Shown: positions 11,236 to 22,500, counted from the stretch's first letter. The stretch: 64,000 bases of DNA from Tenrec ecaudatus (GCF_050624435.1 NC_134534.1:69401501-69465500); one strand, 5' to 3'. Notes: generated from the letters alone by a model not told the origin. Translations and numbers: made by a program.

Positions 11236-11689
11236 TTTGTTTATAGGTGAATCATCATTTCGAACCGGTTCAAAATAGTTCAGTAACTGTCCTCATAAAT
11301 AAAGATTGAATGAGTTGCATAGCAACTAAATCTGTTTTCCTGGCATTTTGATTAGGACAGGAAACAGCCATGTGTCCCTGAAAACAGAGGCTGGGGTAGC
11401 TTCTTTGAAGGTATGCTGGTCTCTAGCCTCCTGCCATACATGCTGTTCTCCAAAAGTCCTGCCACAAAATATTTTCCGGAATGTTTCAGAAACCTGATGG
11501 GAGACTCTGGAGACCAACACATTTTCAAAATTGTGCACTTGGTCACCATCTTTGAGCAAGGGACAGCTGTTTGTTCCCTATCCTGGTCAAATACTACCGT
11601 AAGCAAGAGATTGGGTTGCTATTGCAATGCCTAAGCTGGCCTTATATCCAAAGGCAATTACTGAACCATCCCGAGCCTGGGAGTTAATG
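11236..11689. other. Unassigned DNA with overlapping non-coding frames
   Basis: Open frames of 65-84 codons exist on both strands at 11326-11634. They overlap one another and match nothing recognisable, so no gene is called. Confidence 0.4.
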
Positions 11690-11885
11690 GGAGGAGTCCT
11701 GGTGATACAGTCATTAAGTGTATAACTGCAGACTGAAAATCTGATAACTTGCATCCACCCAGCAGCTCTATAGGAAAAAGACACCAGGGTCTGCTCCTAT
11801 AAAGATCATAGCCAAGAAAACCCCAATTCTGTCACACACGAGGGGACCATGAGTTGGAATTGACTTGACCACACAACTACTTAGG
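11690..11885 (+). repeat. AfroSINE, sense
   Basis: Start gggaggagtcctggtgatac, middle cccagcagctctatagg, and tail gaccatgagttggaattgac. A good full-length but diverged copy. Confidence 0.8.
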
Positions 11886-11897
11886 TTTAGAATACAG

Positions 11898-12097
11898 GAG
11901 CCCCATGGTGCAATGGTTTAAGTGCTCCTTTGCTAATGGAAAGGTTGTCAGTTCCACCCCACCCCATGACTCCACCGGAGAACGACTTGGTAATCTGTTT
12001 CCATGAAGATCACATCCAAAGAAACCTTGTTGGATGTTCTACTCTGTTATGTGCTGTGGTTCAGAATTGACATGACGGCATCCAACAACAACATGGA
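11898..12097 (+). repeat. AfroSINE, sense
   Basis: Start ggagccccatggtgcaatgg, B-box region ggttgtcagttccacc, and tail ending cagaattgacatgacgg. It lies immediately downstream of another sense copy. Confidence 0.82.
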
Positions 12098-12214
12098 TTA
12101 ATGTGGCTTCTGACACTTGTGTCAAAGAGAACCAAATTCAGAGTACCGAGTCATTGACAAAATGTTTTCTTGGTTTCTAGAACATAGTAGCCCACTGTGT
12201 GCTTTCTGTATTTT

Positions 12215-12425
12215 TTTTTTGTTCCTTTCTAGTTGACATTGAGTCATCTCTGACTCATGGCAATCCCATGAGTGTCAGAGAACTGCACTACATAGAATTT
12301 CAATGACTGGATTTCAAATCTAAATCGCCAGTCTTTCCATCAAGGCAGCTCTGGGTGGACTCCAATGTCCAACTTTTTGGCTAACAGTGGAGTGCTTTAC
12401 CCGTTGGCATCACCCAGGGACTCTC
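12215..12425 (-). repeat. AfroSINE, antisense
   Basis: Reverse-complement tail (gagtcatctctgactcatgg) through to the reverse of the tRNA-like start (cccagggactc). Confidence 0.78.
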
Positions 12426-12479
12426 TATCAATGCTACTAACACCAAGCTAAGCTCAGATTAGTGCTATACTTCACTTGT

Positions 12480-13185
12480 AAAAGAGTCTAGGGTGTGAGG
12501 TAGTATCGATGAAGAACACAGCTTTCCCCCGGATCCTGGATGCTTCCTCCCCCCAACTACCATGATCCGAATTCTACCTTGCAGGACTGGATAGGACAGA
12601 GGCTGTACACTGGTGCATATGAGGGTTGGAGGTACAGGGAATCCAGGGTGGATGATACCTTCAGGACCAAGGGTGTGAGGGACGATGCTGGGAGAGTGGA
12701 GGGTGAGTGGGTTGGAAAGGGGGAACTGATTACAAGGATCCACATGTGACCTCTTCCCTGGGAGAGGGACAGCAGAGAAGGGGGGAAGGGAGACTCCGGA
12801 TAGGGCAAGATATGACAAAACAACGATGTATAAATTACCAAGGGCATATGAGGGAGGGGGGAATGGGGAGGGAGGAGGGAAAAAAAAAAAGAGGACCTGA
12901 TGCAAGGGGCTTAAGTGGAGAGCAAAAGCCTTGAGAATGATTGGGGCAGGGAATGTATGGATGTGCTTTATACAATTGATGTATGTATATGTATGGATTG
13001 TGGTAAGAGTTGTTAGAGTCCCTAATAAAATGTAAAAGAAGAAAAGAGAAAAAAATGATTAGGGCAAAGACTGTACAGATGTGCTTTATACAATTGATGT
13101 ATGTATATATATGAACTGTGAAAAGAATTGTATGAGCCCCAATAAATTGTTAAAATTTAAAAATAAAAAAATTAAAAAAGAGTCT
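12480..13185 (+). mobile_element. Young 5'-truncated L1, dimeric tail, near twin of 3620-4442
   Basis: L1 3' UTR in sense orientation flanked by a 10-bp duplication (aaaagagtct at 12480-12489 and 13176-13185). The insert (12490-13175) has the same dimeric tail with AATAAA at 13024-13029 and 13141-13146. By eye it differs from the copy at 3620 at only about a dozen positions over some 680 bp. It is inserted at the 5' edge of an AfroSINE. The 146-codon antisense frame is also open in the twin copy but is best explained by composition. Confidence 0.9.
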
Positions 13186-13372
13186 CTAGGTGGTGCAACA
13201 GTTTAAGGAACTAGGCTGTTTGAATACATCTCAAGGCACTTGTCAATAAAGACCTGGCGACCCACTTTCACTATTGACAACCTTAGAGCGCAGTGCCACT
13301 CTGGTACTCACGAGGTTATCATGACCCAGGGGTGCAATTCAGTTGACTTAATGGCAACTGGTTTCAGTTTTC
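13186..13372 (+). repeat. AfroSINE, sense, abutting an L1 insertion
   Basis: Starts ctaggtggtgcaacag directly after the right duplication of the L1 and ends with gcaattcagttgacttaatgg. Part of its first bases (gagtct) now lies in the duplicated target. Confidence 0.7.
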
Positions 13373-13386
13373 AAGACACTTTATAC

Positions 13387-14175
13387 TTGAGTCCTTGGTA
13401 TCAGCTCCTCATTTCTCCCTGCCTCCCATTTGAACCCTTGATAATTTATAAATTATTTTTATTTTTTCATGTCTTACACTGATCGATGTTTCCCTTCACC
13501 CACTTTTCTGTTGTCCATCCCCCTGGGATGGGGTTATATATCATTGTTATTGGTTCCCAACTTTCTTCCCCCACCTTCCCTTTCCCCTCCTGGTATCGCT
13601 ACTTTCATTATTGGTCCTGAGGGTTTATCTGTCCTGGATTTCCTGTGTTTCCAGCTCTTATCTGTACCCGTGTACATGCTAGCCAGATTTTAAAGGGAGA
13701 ATTAGGGCCATGAGTCTGATGGGGCACCATACCCTGGCCCCACAGTATATTTTTGGTTTTCCCCGGGACTTCATTTCTTTGCTCCCGTTGCTATTTGGTT
13801 GCACACCCTTAGTGTTTCATGCTGGTGTTTTGGAGTCAGATCAGGCACATTTCCCCCACTGTGTCTCCAGTGTTGTCCCCTGTAGTGTTATGGGTCAGTG
13901 AGAGACGTTGTGTCTCATGGTGAAGCCAGCCCTATGGTTCTCTCTGTGAATTGGCCGCTCTGAGCAGGCATATATCATCCTCAAGGATTGGTGGGCCAGA
14001 ATGTGCTCCACTCTTTCTCCCTTCCCGCTTTGTTTGCTCCTATGTGCTCTGATCAGACACTCCCCTCTCATTGAGCTGTAGCTTCAGTGCTGTCCTCTGA
14101 AGTAAATTCTTCTAGGGTGAGGGTGAGGTGGGGGCTGTTCATGTAGTTGGGATTGGGACCAGCCCACTTTTTACT
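13387..14175 (-). mobile_element. L1 3' UTR fragment, antisense
   Basis: Matches the 3' UTR of the full-length L1 at 33590-35400 block by block, for example ccttggtatcagctcctc, cttacactgatcgatg, tggtcctgagggtttatctg and actgtgtctccagtgttgtc. Short open frames inside are accidental. Confidence 0.85.
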
Positions 14176-14217
14176 TTCACCTTCAATTCTGTAGTTGCTT
14201 TCAGGAACCATTTTCCC

Positions 14218-14575
14218 CACAAATCATTTTATTGGGGCTCTTATAGCTCTTTCAACATTCCATACATCAATTGTATCAAACATATTTGTACATATGTTGC
14301 TATCATTTTCTAGACATTTATTTTCCATTTGAGCCCTCGGTATCAGCTCCTCTTTTTCTCCTCCCTCACCTCCTCCCTGCCTCATGACCCTTGATAAATT
14401 ATAAATTATTATTGTTTTCATATCTTACACTGATCACTCTCTCCCTTCACCCATGTTTCTGTTATTCATCCCCCTGGGGTGGGGGTTATGTGTTGACCAT
14501 TGTGATTGGTTCCTCCTTCCTCCCTACCCTCCTGATATCACTTCAAGGACCCAATTGTGTGGATGATTTTAATAA
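14218..14575 (-). mobile_element. L1 3' end fragment, antisense
   Basis: A second, separate L1 3' terminus starting caaatcattttattggggct and running into the ctcggtatcagctcctct block. It is a different, more diverged subfamily than the dimeric-tail copies. Confidence 0.82.
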
Positions 14576-14737
14576 TATCCTGGGCAGAAGAAAAGAAAAG
14601 GTTGGAGAGAACTTTCTGACAAATTAAAAGAAAATGACATTGTCATAACTTAATATAGATATGTGTGGTCTATATTAAGTGCTTGTAACCCACCAGTATA
14701 ACATGCAATAGAATTGTATCACTCACACAGTGATTAT
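14576..14737. other. Short unassigned interval
   Basis: No recognisable feature. It ends at the target duplication of the U6 copy. Confidence 0.4.
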
Positions 14738-14754
14738 AAGATTTATCTAAAATA

Positions 14755-14791
<37 letters not shown>

Positions 14792-14885
14792 AATACAGAG
14801 AAGATTAGCGTGGCCCCTGTGCAAGGATGACATACAAATTTGTGAAGCGGCCCATATTTTAAAAAAAAGATTTATCTAAAATAGT
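14738..14885 (+). pseudogene. RNU6: U6 snRNA retropseudogene, full length
   Basis: Positions 14755-14860 match U6 snRNA over its whole 106 nt, from gtgcttgcttcggcagcaca to gcggcccatatttt, with a handful of substitutions. An 8-A stretch follows. The flanks carry a 19-bp duplication (aagatttatctaaaatagt at about 14738-14756 and 14867-14885; its last two bases on the left overlap the U6 start). That is the signature of L1-mediated retrotransposition. No upstream snRNA promoter elements (PSE or TATA at the usual spacing) are seen, so it is a pseudogene. Confidence 0.93.
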
Positions 14886-15717
14886 CATTCCTAGTACACA
14901 TCATTTCCTCAAATTCTTCAGATGTAACTATAAGGCACATTTAAGTTGAATGACAGGTATCTTTTTTCATTATGTTCAGAGTATTTCTGGGTATGCAAAT
15001 AAAATCAAAATTTGAGATAGCAACAAAAGTTATTTTGTGAATGCAAGTCCTGAGCACAAAGCAGAACAAGATCATTCGCAGTAATGGAGGAAGATTTATG
15101 GGGAAATTCAAAATGGGGAAGGAGGCTTGAGGAGAGCATTCATGAGGCAGGGGCAGGATGGGTGAGGAGAGTAGAGTAGGGAGAGAGAAAGGGGTGGGGA
15201 AAGAAAAGAAGTAGGAAAGAAAAAAGAAAAAGAGAGAGTTTGAAGTCTCACTAATTGGAAAATAGAACCAAGGTTCAGGTCAAGTGGATTGCCAAGATAT
15301 CGATTAGAGGTAGACGCCAGGTGGAAGGGCATGGAGCCTTGATAGACATGATTGGGTTGAATTTTGGGATTTACAATTATTGAAGAGGAAAACAAAGCAA
15401 CGCTCTGGAGTAGGAGAAGAGAAAAGCATTGCAGAATCTGGCAGAGGTGTGTGAGTTTACCTCAGGGGTACACGGGTTCCTTAAGCCAGGGGCTTCTCTC
15501 TGCCCTCATTTTAAGCCCTTTTCTTCAAGGAAGTGGATAACGATTAAGGGGACTTAGAGCTTTTGTAGAGATTGAAGCAACCTGAGCAGGAGCTCTCCAA
15601 GAGAGCTGTGCGCTTTCTTCTTCAGTGAGCCCTCCTAATTCCAGGACCTGGAAGTGTTAAAATATTGGCATGTTCAAGGACATACACACTTATTCTAGAA
15701 TATCATGCTCGGTTGTT
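14886..15717. other. Unassigned DNA
   Basis: Contains a purine-rich tract near 15110-15250 (ggagaga and agaaaaga runs) that explains a 95-codon open frame on the other strand. No gene or repeat is supported. Confidence 0.45.
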
Positions 15718-16303
15718 ACCTCGTGATAGGTAGGTTTATTGTGCTAACCTGGCCAATAAGCACAGGTGGGATTAATAAGGTCTCAGTTTAATTGAAGGGC
15801 AAAGCAACTAATGGTTCACCTTTCTGTCTCTTGCCCTCTGATCATCAGACCAGTGTGAGGCTGCCTTAGCTAGTTCCCTGCGTCAACTTTCGAGCTGTAC
15901 TACCTGTGGGACACCCAACCTGTGGACCATGTCACCATAGTTTGAGGTTCCTTCGAGACCTGCGTCACCACACTGCTGCTGCCTGAGCTGGGGACTGTCG
16001 GACCCTGTCATCTGACTGACTGTTGCTGACCTGCCCTGCTGTTTGCTGCCTGTGGCCAGACTGCCAATATTGCTCTACAGATGACTCAGCTGTCTGCTTC
16101 CTTGACTTGTACCCAGCAGCCCTTATGAGTTAAAGGACCACCAGTATATTAACTGTCTCATGGAAGTGAGTTGAACTGAGCCCTCTGCTCTACTCTGTGG
16201 ATTAATTAACTGCTTATTTCTTGTGTTCTATCTATTTATCATCTATATGTAAAATCATAAGTGTCCTGGTTTTGTTTCTCTAGAGAACCTTAACACATAC
16301 CTC
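15718..16303 (+). mobile_element. Solo LTR, ERVL/MLT2-like
   Basis: The element (15723-16298) is flanked by the perfect 5-bp duplication acctc (15718-15722 and 16299-16303). It begins gtgatag, soon followed by gctaacctggccaataagca, and ends tttgtttctctagagaacc then ttaacaca. That end strongly resembles the MLT2-class ERVL LTR terminus. No internal retroviral region is attached, so it is a solo LTR fossil. Family assignment is by resemblance to the known terminus. Confidence 0.65.
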
Positions 16304-16344
16304 TAAAACCTTTTCTACCTTCTGTAGACAGAGCCTTAGTCCTG

Positions 16345-16565
16345 TTATAGGATAAACACAGGGCTGCTAGATCTGAGGTCAGTGGTTCAGAGTGCCATCA
16401 TCTATCTCCTCTGGAAAAAAAGATGAGGTTGTCTTCTTCTGTAAAGATTTACTGTCATTGCCAGCCATTTGGCTCCAGTGGCTGAAAAAAAAAAAAGATT
16501 TACAGTCTTGGAAAGCCTATGTAGTGATGCTATGATTGGAACTGATGCTGTGGTGGTGGCTTTGG
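16345..16565 (+). repeat. AfroSINE, sense, with internal micro-insertion
   Basis: Recognisable from gggctgctagatctgaggtc through ttctgtaaagattta, resuming at acagtcttggaaagcc and ending with tatgattggaactgatgctg. The two halves are split by the short A-tailed insert at 16452-16493. Confidence 0.75.
16443..16502 (+). mobile_element. Short A-tailed retro-insertion (about 33 nt + A12), source unknown
   Basis: aaagattta occurs at 16443-16451 and 16494-16502. The extra 42 nt comprise ctgtcattgccagccatttg and ggctccagtggctg, then adenines that merge with the second duplication as A12 (16485-16496). This is a complete retrotransposition signature (TSD, insert, poly(A)) with a body of only about 33 nt. 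I cannot identify the RNA source. Confidence 0.75.
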
Positions 16566-16629
16566 TATTGGAGGGCAGATAGAGCTAAGGATACCTTTCT
16601 TATCCATGCTAGTCATATCTCTGCTCTTG

Positions 16630-16845
16630 TACTTGAACAAGTTGCTGGGAGTTGACCCTGGCTCATACTGACCCTATATATGTGGGAACAGAATTATACT
16701 CCACAGGGTTTCCAATGCATGTGAACTTTTGGAAGATTGTTAAGGCCTTTCTTTTGAGATTCCCTCTGGTGCCTTTAAACCACCAACCTTTCAACTAATA
16801 GCTGTGCTCTTAATATACCTGTTGGTGTATGCAGGGACTCCTGTT
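16630..16845 (-). repeat. AfroSINE, antisense
   Basis: Reverse-complement tail (gagttgaccctggctcatac), then cacagggtttccaatgc, the block ccaccaacctttcaactaat and the reverse start (gcagggactcc). Confidence 0.75.
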
Positions 16846-16929
16846 AGGGGCCATGATTATGTTAAGTTCATCCTTAACTGCTTCTTTACCCACATCTTTT
16901 TTTTTCAGTCAGGAAATTCAATCTATTGG

Positions 16930-17290
16930 TGGGCAATTGGGTAACACAGGGCTATCAAGACCTTCATGAATGTAGGACCCATCACTTGTCTAATGAGGCT
17001 CTGATTGGGGGAATATTTGACTCCACAGCCATTGGCTATGAGGCGCTTCTCAGCCATCATGTCTTCCAATTCAGCAGCATTACACTTGGTAAGCCCCCAC
17101 TCCTTGGACTTTCTGGTGCTTAGGGAACCAGAAGTCGGACCTATGTAAAACCTTAATCACATGCTTCTTGTTCTGAAGCTTCGTGTGGATGGACACGATG
17201 ACCTGGTTAATGTGGACCCCAGTCATCATGCCTTGGGTTTCCCACATCCCATTTGGAGCCTAGTTTGGCCCAGCAGATATTATCAAGGTC
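16930..17290 (-). pseudogene. RPL10: Probable RPL10 processed pseudogene (3' half)
   Basis: Read on the minus strand, 17220-17155 resembles the uL16 segment around [24 protein letters not shown] (here [20 protein letters not shown]). Positions 17110-16990 resemble the segment [21 protein letters not shown] continuing LIPDGCGVKYIPN (here EDMMAEKRL and NGCGVKY with frameshifts between). It is intronless and interrupted. The 5' half is unrecognisable or missing upstream of about 17290, and a clear poly(A) or TSD was not found. Assignment rests on recalled protein sequence. Confidence 0.7.
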
Positions 17291-18119
17291 AGAGCCATTA
17301 AACAGGAGAGGGCTGTCTCCAAGGTCCCTTAGAGCAACCTAGACTTGCCAACAGGCTTTGTTAACTACCAAGGAGTCTCCTGTTCACAGCCATTGCACAC
17401 TGGCCACCACAAGGAGGACAGTTGGCTTAAATGGCTGCAAATTTGCCTACATTTTAGTAGTCAGGGAGTAGACATGGAAGTCAGCAGGATACCAAGGTTC
17501 ATGCTGGCTCATTAATTCCCTCCTTTGATTGCAGCACATTTCATGACCTCCTGAACACAAACAGGCTGCTGACCCAGCTATAGCCAGGATGTGCAGTACG
17601 TAAGCCACCACCTCCAATGGGGCGTAAGGTGTTGAAAGCCTGGATCTAGGGGCTGGCAATGGGAGAGAAGGGCACAGATGGATACAAAACCCACTTGAAG
17701 GAAAGATCAACACAATTTGGTGACTAACCGAACATCCTGGCTGAAGGAAAGGAGTGAATGAAAGATGGAGGCAACTTTTCTCGAGCTGGCTTTGCCTGGA
17801 TTTCTCTCACTGACTCACACACATCTCTTAAGCTCCTTGTCCATAAATGAAGATGATTCACCAAAAGGGTACAAGAGAATAGTGACCATTGGAGCTGCTC
17901 TCAGTGTGGAATGATCCATATGGTAATTTTGAGACATTCAAATTGAATTATTCAGAGTACGTAGAAATACCCCTCTCTGGACTCAGGAGAGAGATGAGGA
18001 CTACAAATACAAGTTGACTGATAGCAGAGGGAAAGTGGAGAGAAGGTTAAAACAGCAAGCTTATGTTGAAGCACTACGTTTTTAAGAAACACTTCTTTTT
18101 GGCCTGGGAGAATTTAGGG
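17291..18119. other. Unassigned DNA
   Basis: May include the decayed 5' part of the RPL10-like pseudogene, but I cannot align it. No other feature is visible. Confidence 0.4.
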
Positions 18120-18629
18120 ACAAAACTTTATTTTTAATTTTTTTAATCATTTTATTGGGGACTCGTACAATTCTTATCACAATCCATATATACATCCATT
18201 GTGTCAAGAACACATGTACATTTGTTGCCATCATCATTCTCAAAACATTTGCTTTCCACCCGAGCCCTTAAGATCTGCTGCTCATTTTCCCCCTCCTTCC
18301 CCACTGCCCCCTACCTCATGAACCCTACATAATTCATAAATTATTATTATTTTGTCATATGTTACACTGTCCGACATCTCCCCCTGCCCTCTGCTGTCCC
18401 TCCCCCAGGGAGGAGGCTATACGTAGATTCTTGTAATCAATTTCCCCTTTCTACCCCACATTCTCGCCACTCTCCAGGCATCACCACTCTCATCACTGGT
18501 TCTGGAGGAGTCATCTGTCTTGGATTCCCTGTGTTTCCAATTGCTATCTGTGCCAGTGTGCATCCCCTGGTCTAGCCAGGTTTGTAAGGTAGAATTGGGA
18601 TCATGATAGTAGGGGGGAACAAAACTTTA
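18120..18629 (-). mobile_element. L1 3' UTR fragment with 11-bp TSD
   Basis: Antisense L1 end (18131-18618) flanked by acaaaacttta at 18120-18130 and 18619-18629. It contains the standard blocks tcattttattggggactcg, gtcatatgttacactgtcc and catcactggttctggagg. Confidence 0.87.
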
Positions 18630-18811
18630 AAAGGAGCCTCTAGGCAAGTGGTGTCAGATATTGAGTTGCAAAATCAAAACACGTCAAAATGATTCTTAGA
18701 ATCTTCTTTTCAGCTTGGGCTCTTTATTTCTGTGTCTTTCTCCTTGTTGGAACATCCCTTCCTTTCTGCTTCTCACACAAGTCTTTATTTTCACTTAAAA
18801 AAAATTAAATT

Positions 18812-19015
18812 GCATGTTAACCACTTGCTCTGAAATTGGTTCCAACTCATGGGGACCCTATGGGGAGAGTAAAACTGCACTCCAAGAGTTCAGTGATGTG
18901 ATATTTTAGGACTAGATTCCTGCCCTTGCTTCTGACATATCTCTAGGTGGATTTGAACTACCAACTATTCAGTTAGTATTCAAATGCATAATATTTGTGT
19001 CATCCAGAGAGTCCT
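18812..19015 (-). repeat. AfroSINE, antisense
   Basis: Reverse-complement tail (ttggttccaactcatgggg) to the reverse start (catccagagagtcct). Confidence 0.75.
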
Positions 19016-19061
19016 CAAATTTTGGTGGAATACACAAACAATTTATTATTTTTATCATCTT

Positions 19062-19575
19062 ATGAAGGGATATCCAAAATAAACTGGATTTTTTTTCAAA
19101 GCTATGAATTTAATTTTTTTTTTATAAAACAACCTTATCACCTTCAAAGTCACTCTCCATTATACTTAATACATTTGTCAAATATGCGATTCCATTCTTG
19201 GAAACATTTTTCAAACTCATCTGTTTGGATGGCTGACAGCACCTCCCACATTTTTTCACCCTCACCCTTTCTACATCTTCAAATTGCTGCCCTGTCATGT
19301 CCCTCTTCATTCGCAGAAACAAAAAGAAGTGACATGGAGTGAGGTCAGGTGAGTCTGGTGCGTGGGTAAAAGAGGCATGCTGTTTTTGCCAAAAACTGGT
19401 GCACTGAGACAACTGTGTGAGCAGGTGCATTGTCGTGGTGGCAAAACGAGTCCCCGATCTGCCACAAATCAGGCCTTTCTTGTTGCATACTATTAAACAA
19501 ACATTTCAGAACCTCTAACAACCTGACCTGGTGGAATTAACTCCACATGCACTAGCCCCTCACATCAGTGAAGTT
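19062..19575 (-). mobile_element. Mariner (Tc1/mariner) relic, 3' half
   Basis: Minus-strand text encodes the C-terminal half of a mariner transposase: SQCTSFWQKQHASF, then the hallmark SPDLTPCHFFLFLRMKRDM (family form SPDLAPCDFFLF) and a C-terminus ending SDFEGDKVVL. Just upstream in another frame the DNAPAH-type block is visible (gcaccggt-like text at 19410-19440 reads NAPAH). The frame changes between blocks and the N-terminal DNA-binding half is absent, so it is inactive. The last aspartate of the catalytic triad appears as H in PCHFF. Confidence 0.85.
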
Positions 19576-19589
19576 TTTTTATCGTTTGT

Positions 19590-20030
19590 TTGTTTTTTTG
19601 GGGGGGTACCCCCATATAGTAAAAAGTAGTATAGTTACAATTTTGTGCACCCCCACCACTCTTCAGTTCAGTAACATTCATTACCCCCAAATGAAATCCC
19701 ATACTACACAATTTCCCTCTTTACCCAATCCCTGACAACTACTATTCTGCTTTCTGTCCCTATAGATTTGCTTATTTTGGGCATTTCTTATAAAAAGAAT
19801 ACAATATATGGTCCTTTGTGTCTAGCTCCTTTCACTAAACTTGATGCTTTCAAAATTTATTCATGCTTTAGTATGTATCAGAACTTTATCCTTTTTTAAT
19901 GGAACCATAAAAATTATATGGATATACCTCATTTTGGTTATCCACTCACCAACATGTGGACATTTGGGATGTTTATGTCTTCTCACTACTGTGAATAGTA
20001 TTGCTATGAACATTTAGGTACATTTAAAAT
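19590..20030 (-). mobile_element. Old L1 3' end, antisense
   Basis: Classic antisense text of an ancient mammalian L1 around the end of ORF2: atagatttgcttattttggg, tgtgtctagctcctttcac, atggatatacctcattttgg and ctactgtgaatagtattgc. Confidence 0.82.
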
Positions 20031-21960
20031 AGCTTTTTTTGGCATATACTTCACATACATGTAATTTATTCATTTAATCATATTAAGGAGATTTGTGCAA
20101 ATATCACCATAATCAATTTCAGAACATTAGTTTTCATACCCGTTGTTGTTTGCTCCCTGTTTCCCCCCATCTGCCGTAATCAGTTTTACAATGTTCTGTG
20201 TTTGACAGAAAGGCTATTCACACCCCTGGACTGTGTTTAGATGGGGTTTGCTGGGGGGGGGAGCTTACTGCTTGTGGGGACCTTGCGAATGGATTTTGGG
20301 CTTCCACTGTCATCCATAGTCTTCTCCACACTAGGTATTCACAATTTTAAACTCTGATACCAGATTTGGATGTTACTATATACAACACTTGGATTACACA
20401 GACTGGTGTGCTTCTTCCCTGTGGTTTTAGTTGATGCCTCACATAGATGACCAGTTGTTTGAAGATAAGCCTTTAAGATTCCAGATGCTATTCTTTCTTT
20501 TTTTTTCTTCCTATTCCGTCTGATAGCTGGGCACCATCTAGTTTCTTCACCACGCTTTTCTATCTTCATATCTTCAGTAATTGCTTCATGAGGGTGAGCA
20601 CTGAGCAGGGCCATGTCCTCAGAGCTAATTGTTTTAAATGTGTAAGCCCTAAATCCATTCACATATGTATGGTTTAAATAGGTCTCTGGTTCACGTTAGA
20701 GACATCATTTTCATTTTATGATAGAGAATGTTGTCAATCTTCTCCCTGGGGCATAAGGTAATGATAATGATAGTGATTTTGTCTCATGATAGTGTCATTA
20801 AATAGCCAATGGTATGGAATTTAAAACACTGTGGAGAAAGGGAAATGATTTAAGTATAGGTCAGCTGCAGACCACAATACATATTGTTGACGTGTATAGA
20901 TTAAACTCAAGTGACTGGACATTTACACAAACAATAGGGATTCTGTTTTTTTGTGGAGGGGTGTTGTCAAAACTTTCAATAACACTGATTCACAAAGGCA
21001 GGACCATTCCTATTACATTAATATATGTCACAAGAAAGTCAGGGAAGTGCTAAAATAGTAACTATATGGTAGTTCCAAGCCTCTATTCTTCCAGTATCCT
21101 CAAAGCAAGAAATCCGAACTAAAGTCCAATGACCATCAATCAATTCCATCACCTTGGGGTGGCAGTCATCTGCTTCTTCTACACTAGGATGTTCAGACTT
21201 AAGTCCAAAGGAGTATGTCGGCTCCTTAAATCTACTACAAGTGGGTTGAAGGTATAGTTCATTTGCTTAGTGGGGTTTCCGCATTGAATCGTTCTGGCGT
21301 GGCCTATGACCGAGGCTGTGTGCCTTGAAAGGACAGAGTCTAAAGTCTCAGTACTCTATATCACATGGTCTGGGTCACCAAGGGCTAGATAGAAACTAGG
21401 TCAAAAGAGTCCAATTAAGAACATAGTACCAAAAAAACCCAAAAACATAGTACCGGGCATATTCTCTTATTGTACTCTACAAAAGTATCCTCCCATCCCA
21501 ATCCCCCCAATAGGAGTTTACTTCACCTGGTTCATGCACAACATTTTGTTTTAACATTTGTCTTAGGATTTTTTTTAGCATATCCCTAGAAGTCAATCTA
21601 CTGAGTCATAGCTATATGCTTATTAAAGAACCACCGAACAGTTTGGCCCTGTAACTGTACCATTTTTACATTCACCCCAGCAGCACAGGTGAGTTCCAGT
21701 TTCACTAAATCATCAAAACTTAGTTATTGCCCTTTAAAAATTTTTTTCAGTCCTCCCAGTGGCTGTGATGTCAGATGGCTTCATGGTCTTGATTTACATG
21801 TCCCGAACGACGAGTAATGTTGAACGGCTTTTCTTACGCCGCTGACCGGTTGTATCTCTTCTTTGGAGAAGCGTCTATTCTTGGCCTTTAGCTATTTTTG
21901 AATTGGGTTGTTGTTTGCTTTCTTCTTGCATTGTTGTTTGTATGTTCAAGATACGGGGCC
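20031..21960 (-). mobile_element. Older L1 3'-UTR fragments, antisense
   Basis: Several diverged L1 pieces in one orientation. 20050-20150 has the old 3'-end block (gtgcaaatatcaccataatc). 20330-20680 parallels the full-length L1's 3' UTR at 34150-34400 (tgatagctgggcaccatct; gctgggtaccctcagc in the other copy). 21550-21900 resembles the ORF2 end. Boundaries between pieces are uncertain, and 21100-21450 is weakly supported. Confidence 0.6.
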
Positions 21961-22500
21961 TTCCCTCTCTGCTTTAGAACTGCTTTCTGAAGGATAGTTG
22001 GGAAGACTTTGCTGGGCAGAGTATCTGGGTCAAACTTATGAAAGCTATCTAGGGGAGAAGGGCACTAGGTCTATTACTAGTAGCTTTCTTTCTTTCAAGT
22101 TATAGAAGAAAAACATTATTTCAAATTTCATCTCATTTTTGCCTTTAAGTTCATTTCTAAGTACTTATACATTTTAAGGAAACTAGAATCATATTTGATG
22201 TTTTGTTCAGTATCCTGTTCTCTTGAATGATGGTATCATTTCAGCAGTATACTAAATCTTGTAAAATTATTTAAAAGTTTACTATGAAGATCTACCATAA
22301 TTGTACTCATAATTTGTTCTCTGTTTTCCTGCAAGCTCCTTTCCAAGCCACACACACCCTGTAAGCCATCACACCAATTATTGCCTCTGTACACTTGCAC
22401 ATCCTCTGCTGAGGTAACTTTCTGAGCCTGAATCATGAAGAGTTCTGAGGAGGCTTGTCCCTGTAAGGCTGATGTGTGTGGATGCAAGAACCAGATTGAA
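21961..22500. other. Unassigned DNA
   Basis: No feature recognised. A 96-codon minus-strand frame at 22236-22526 lacks any known domain. Confidence 0.4.

Noticed and set aside
14755-14860. A functional U6 gene
   Set aside because: It has a poly(A) stretch, a 19-bp TSD and several substitutions, and lacks the upstream promoter elements.
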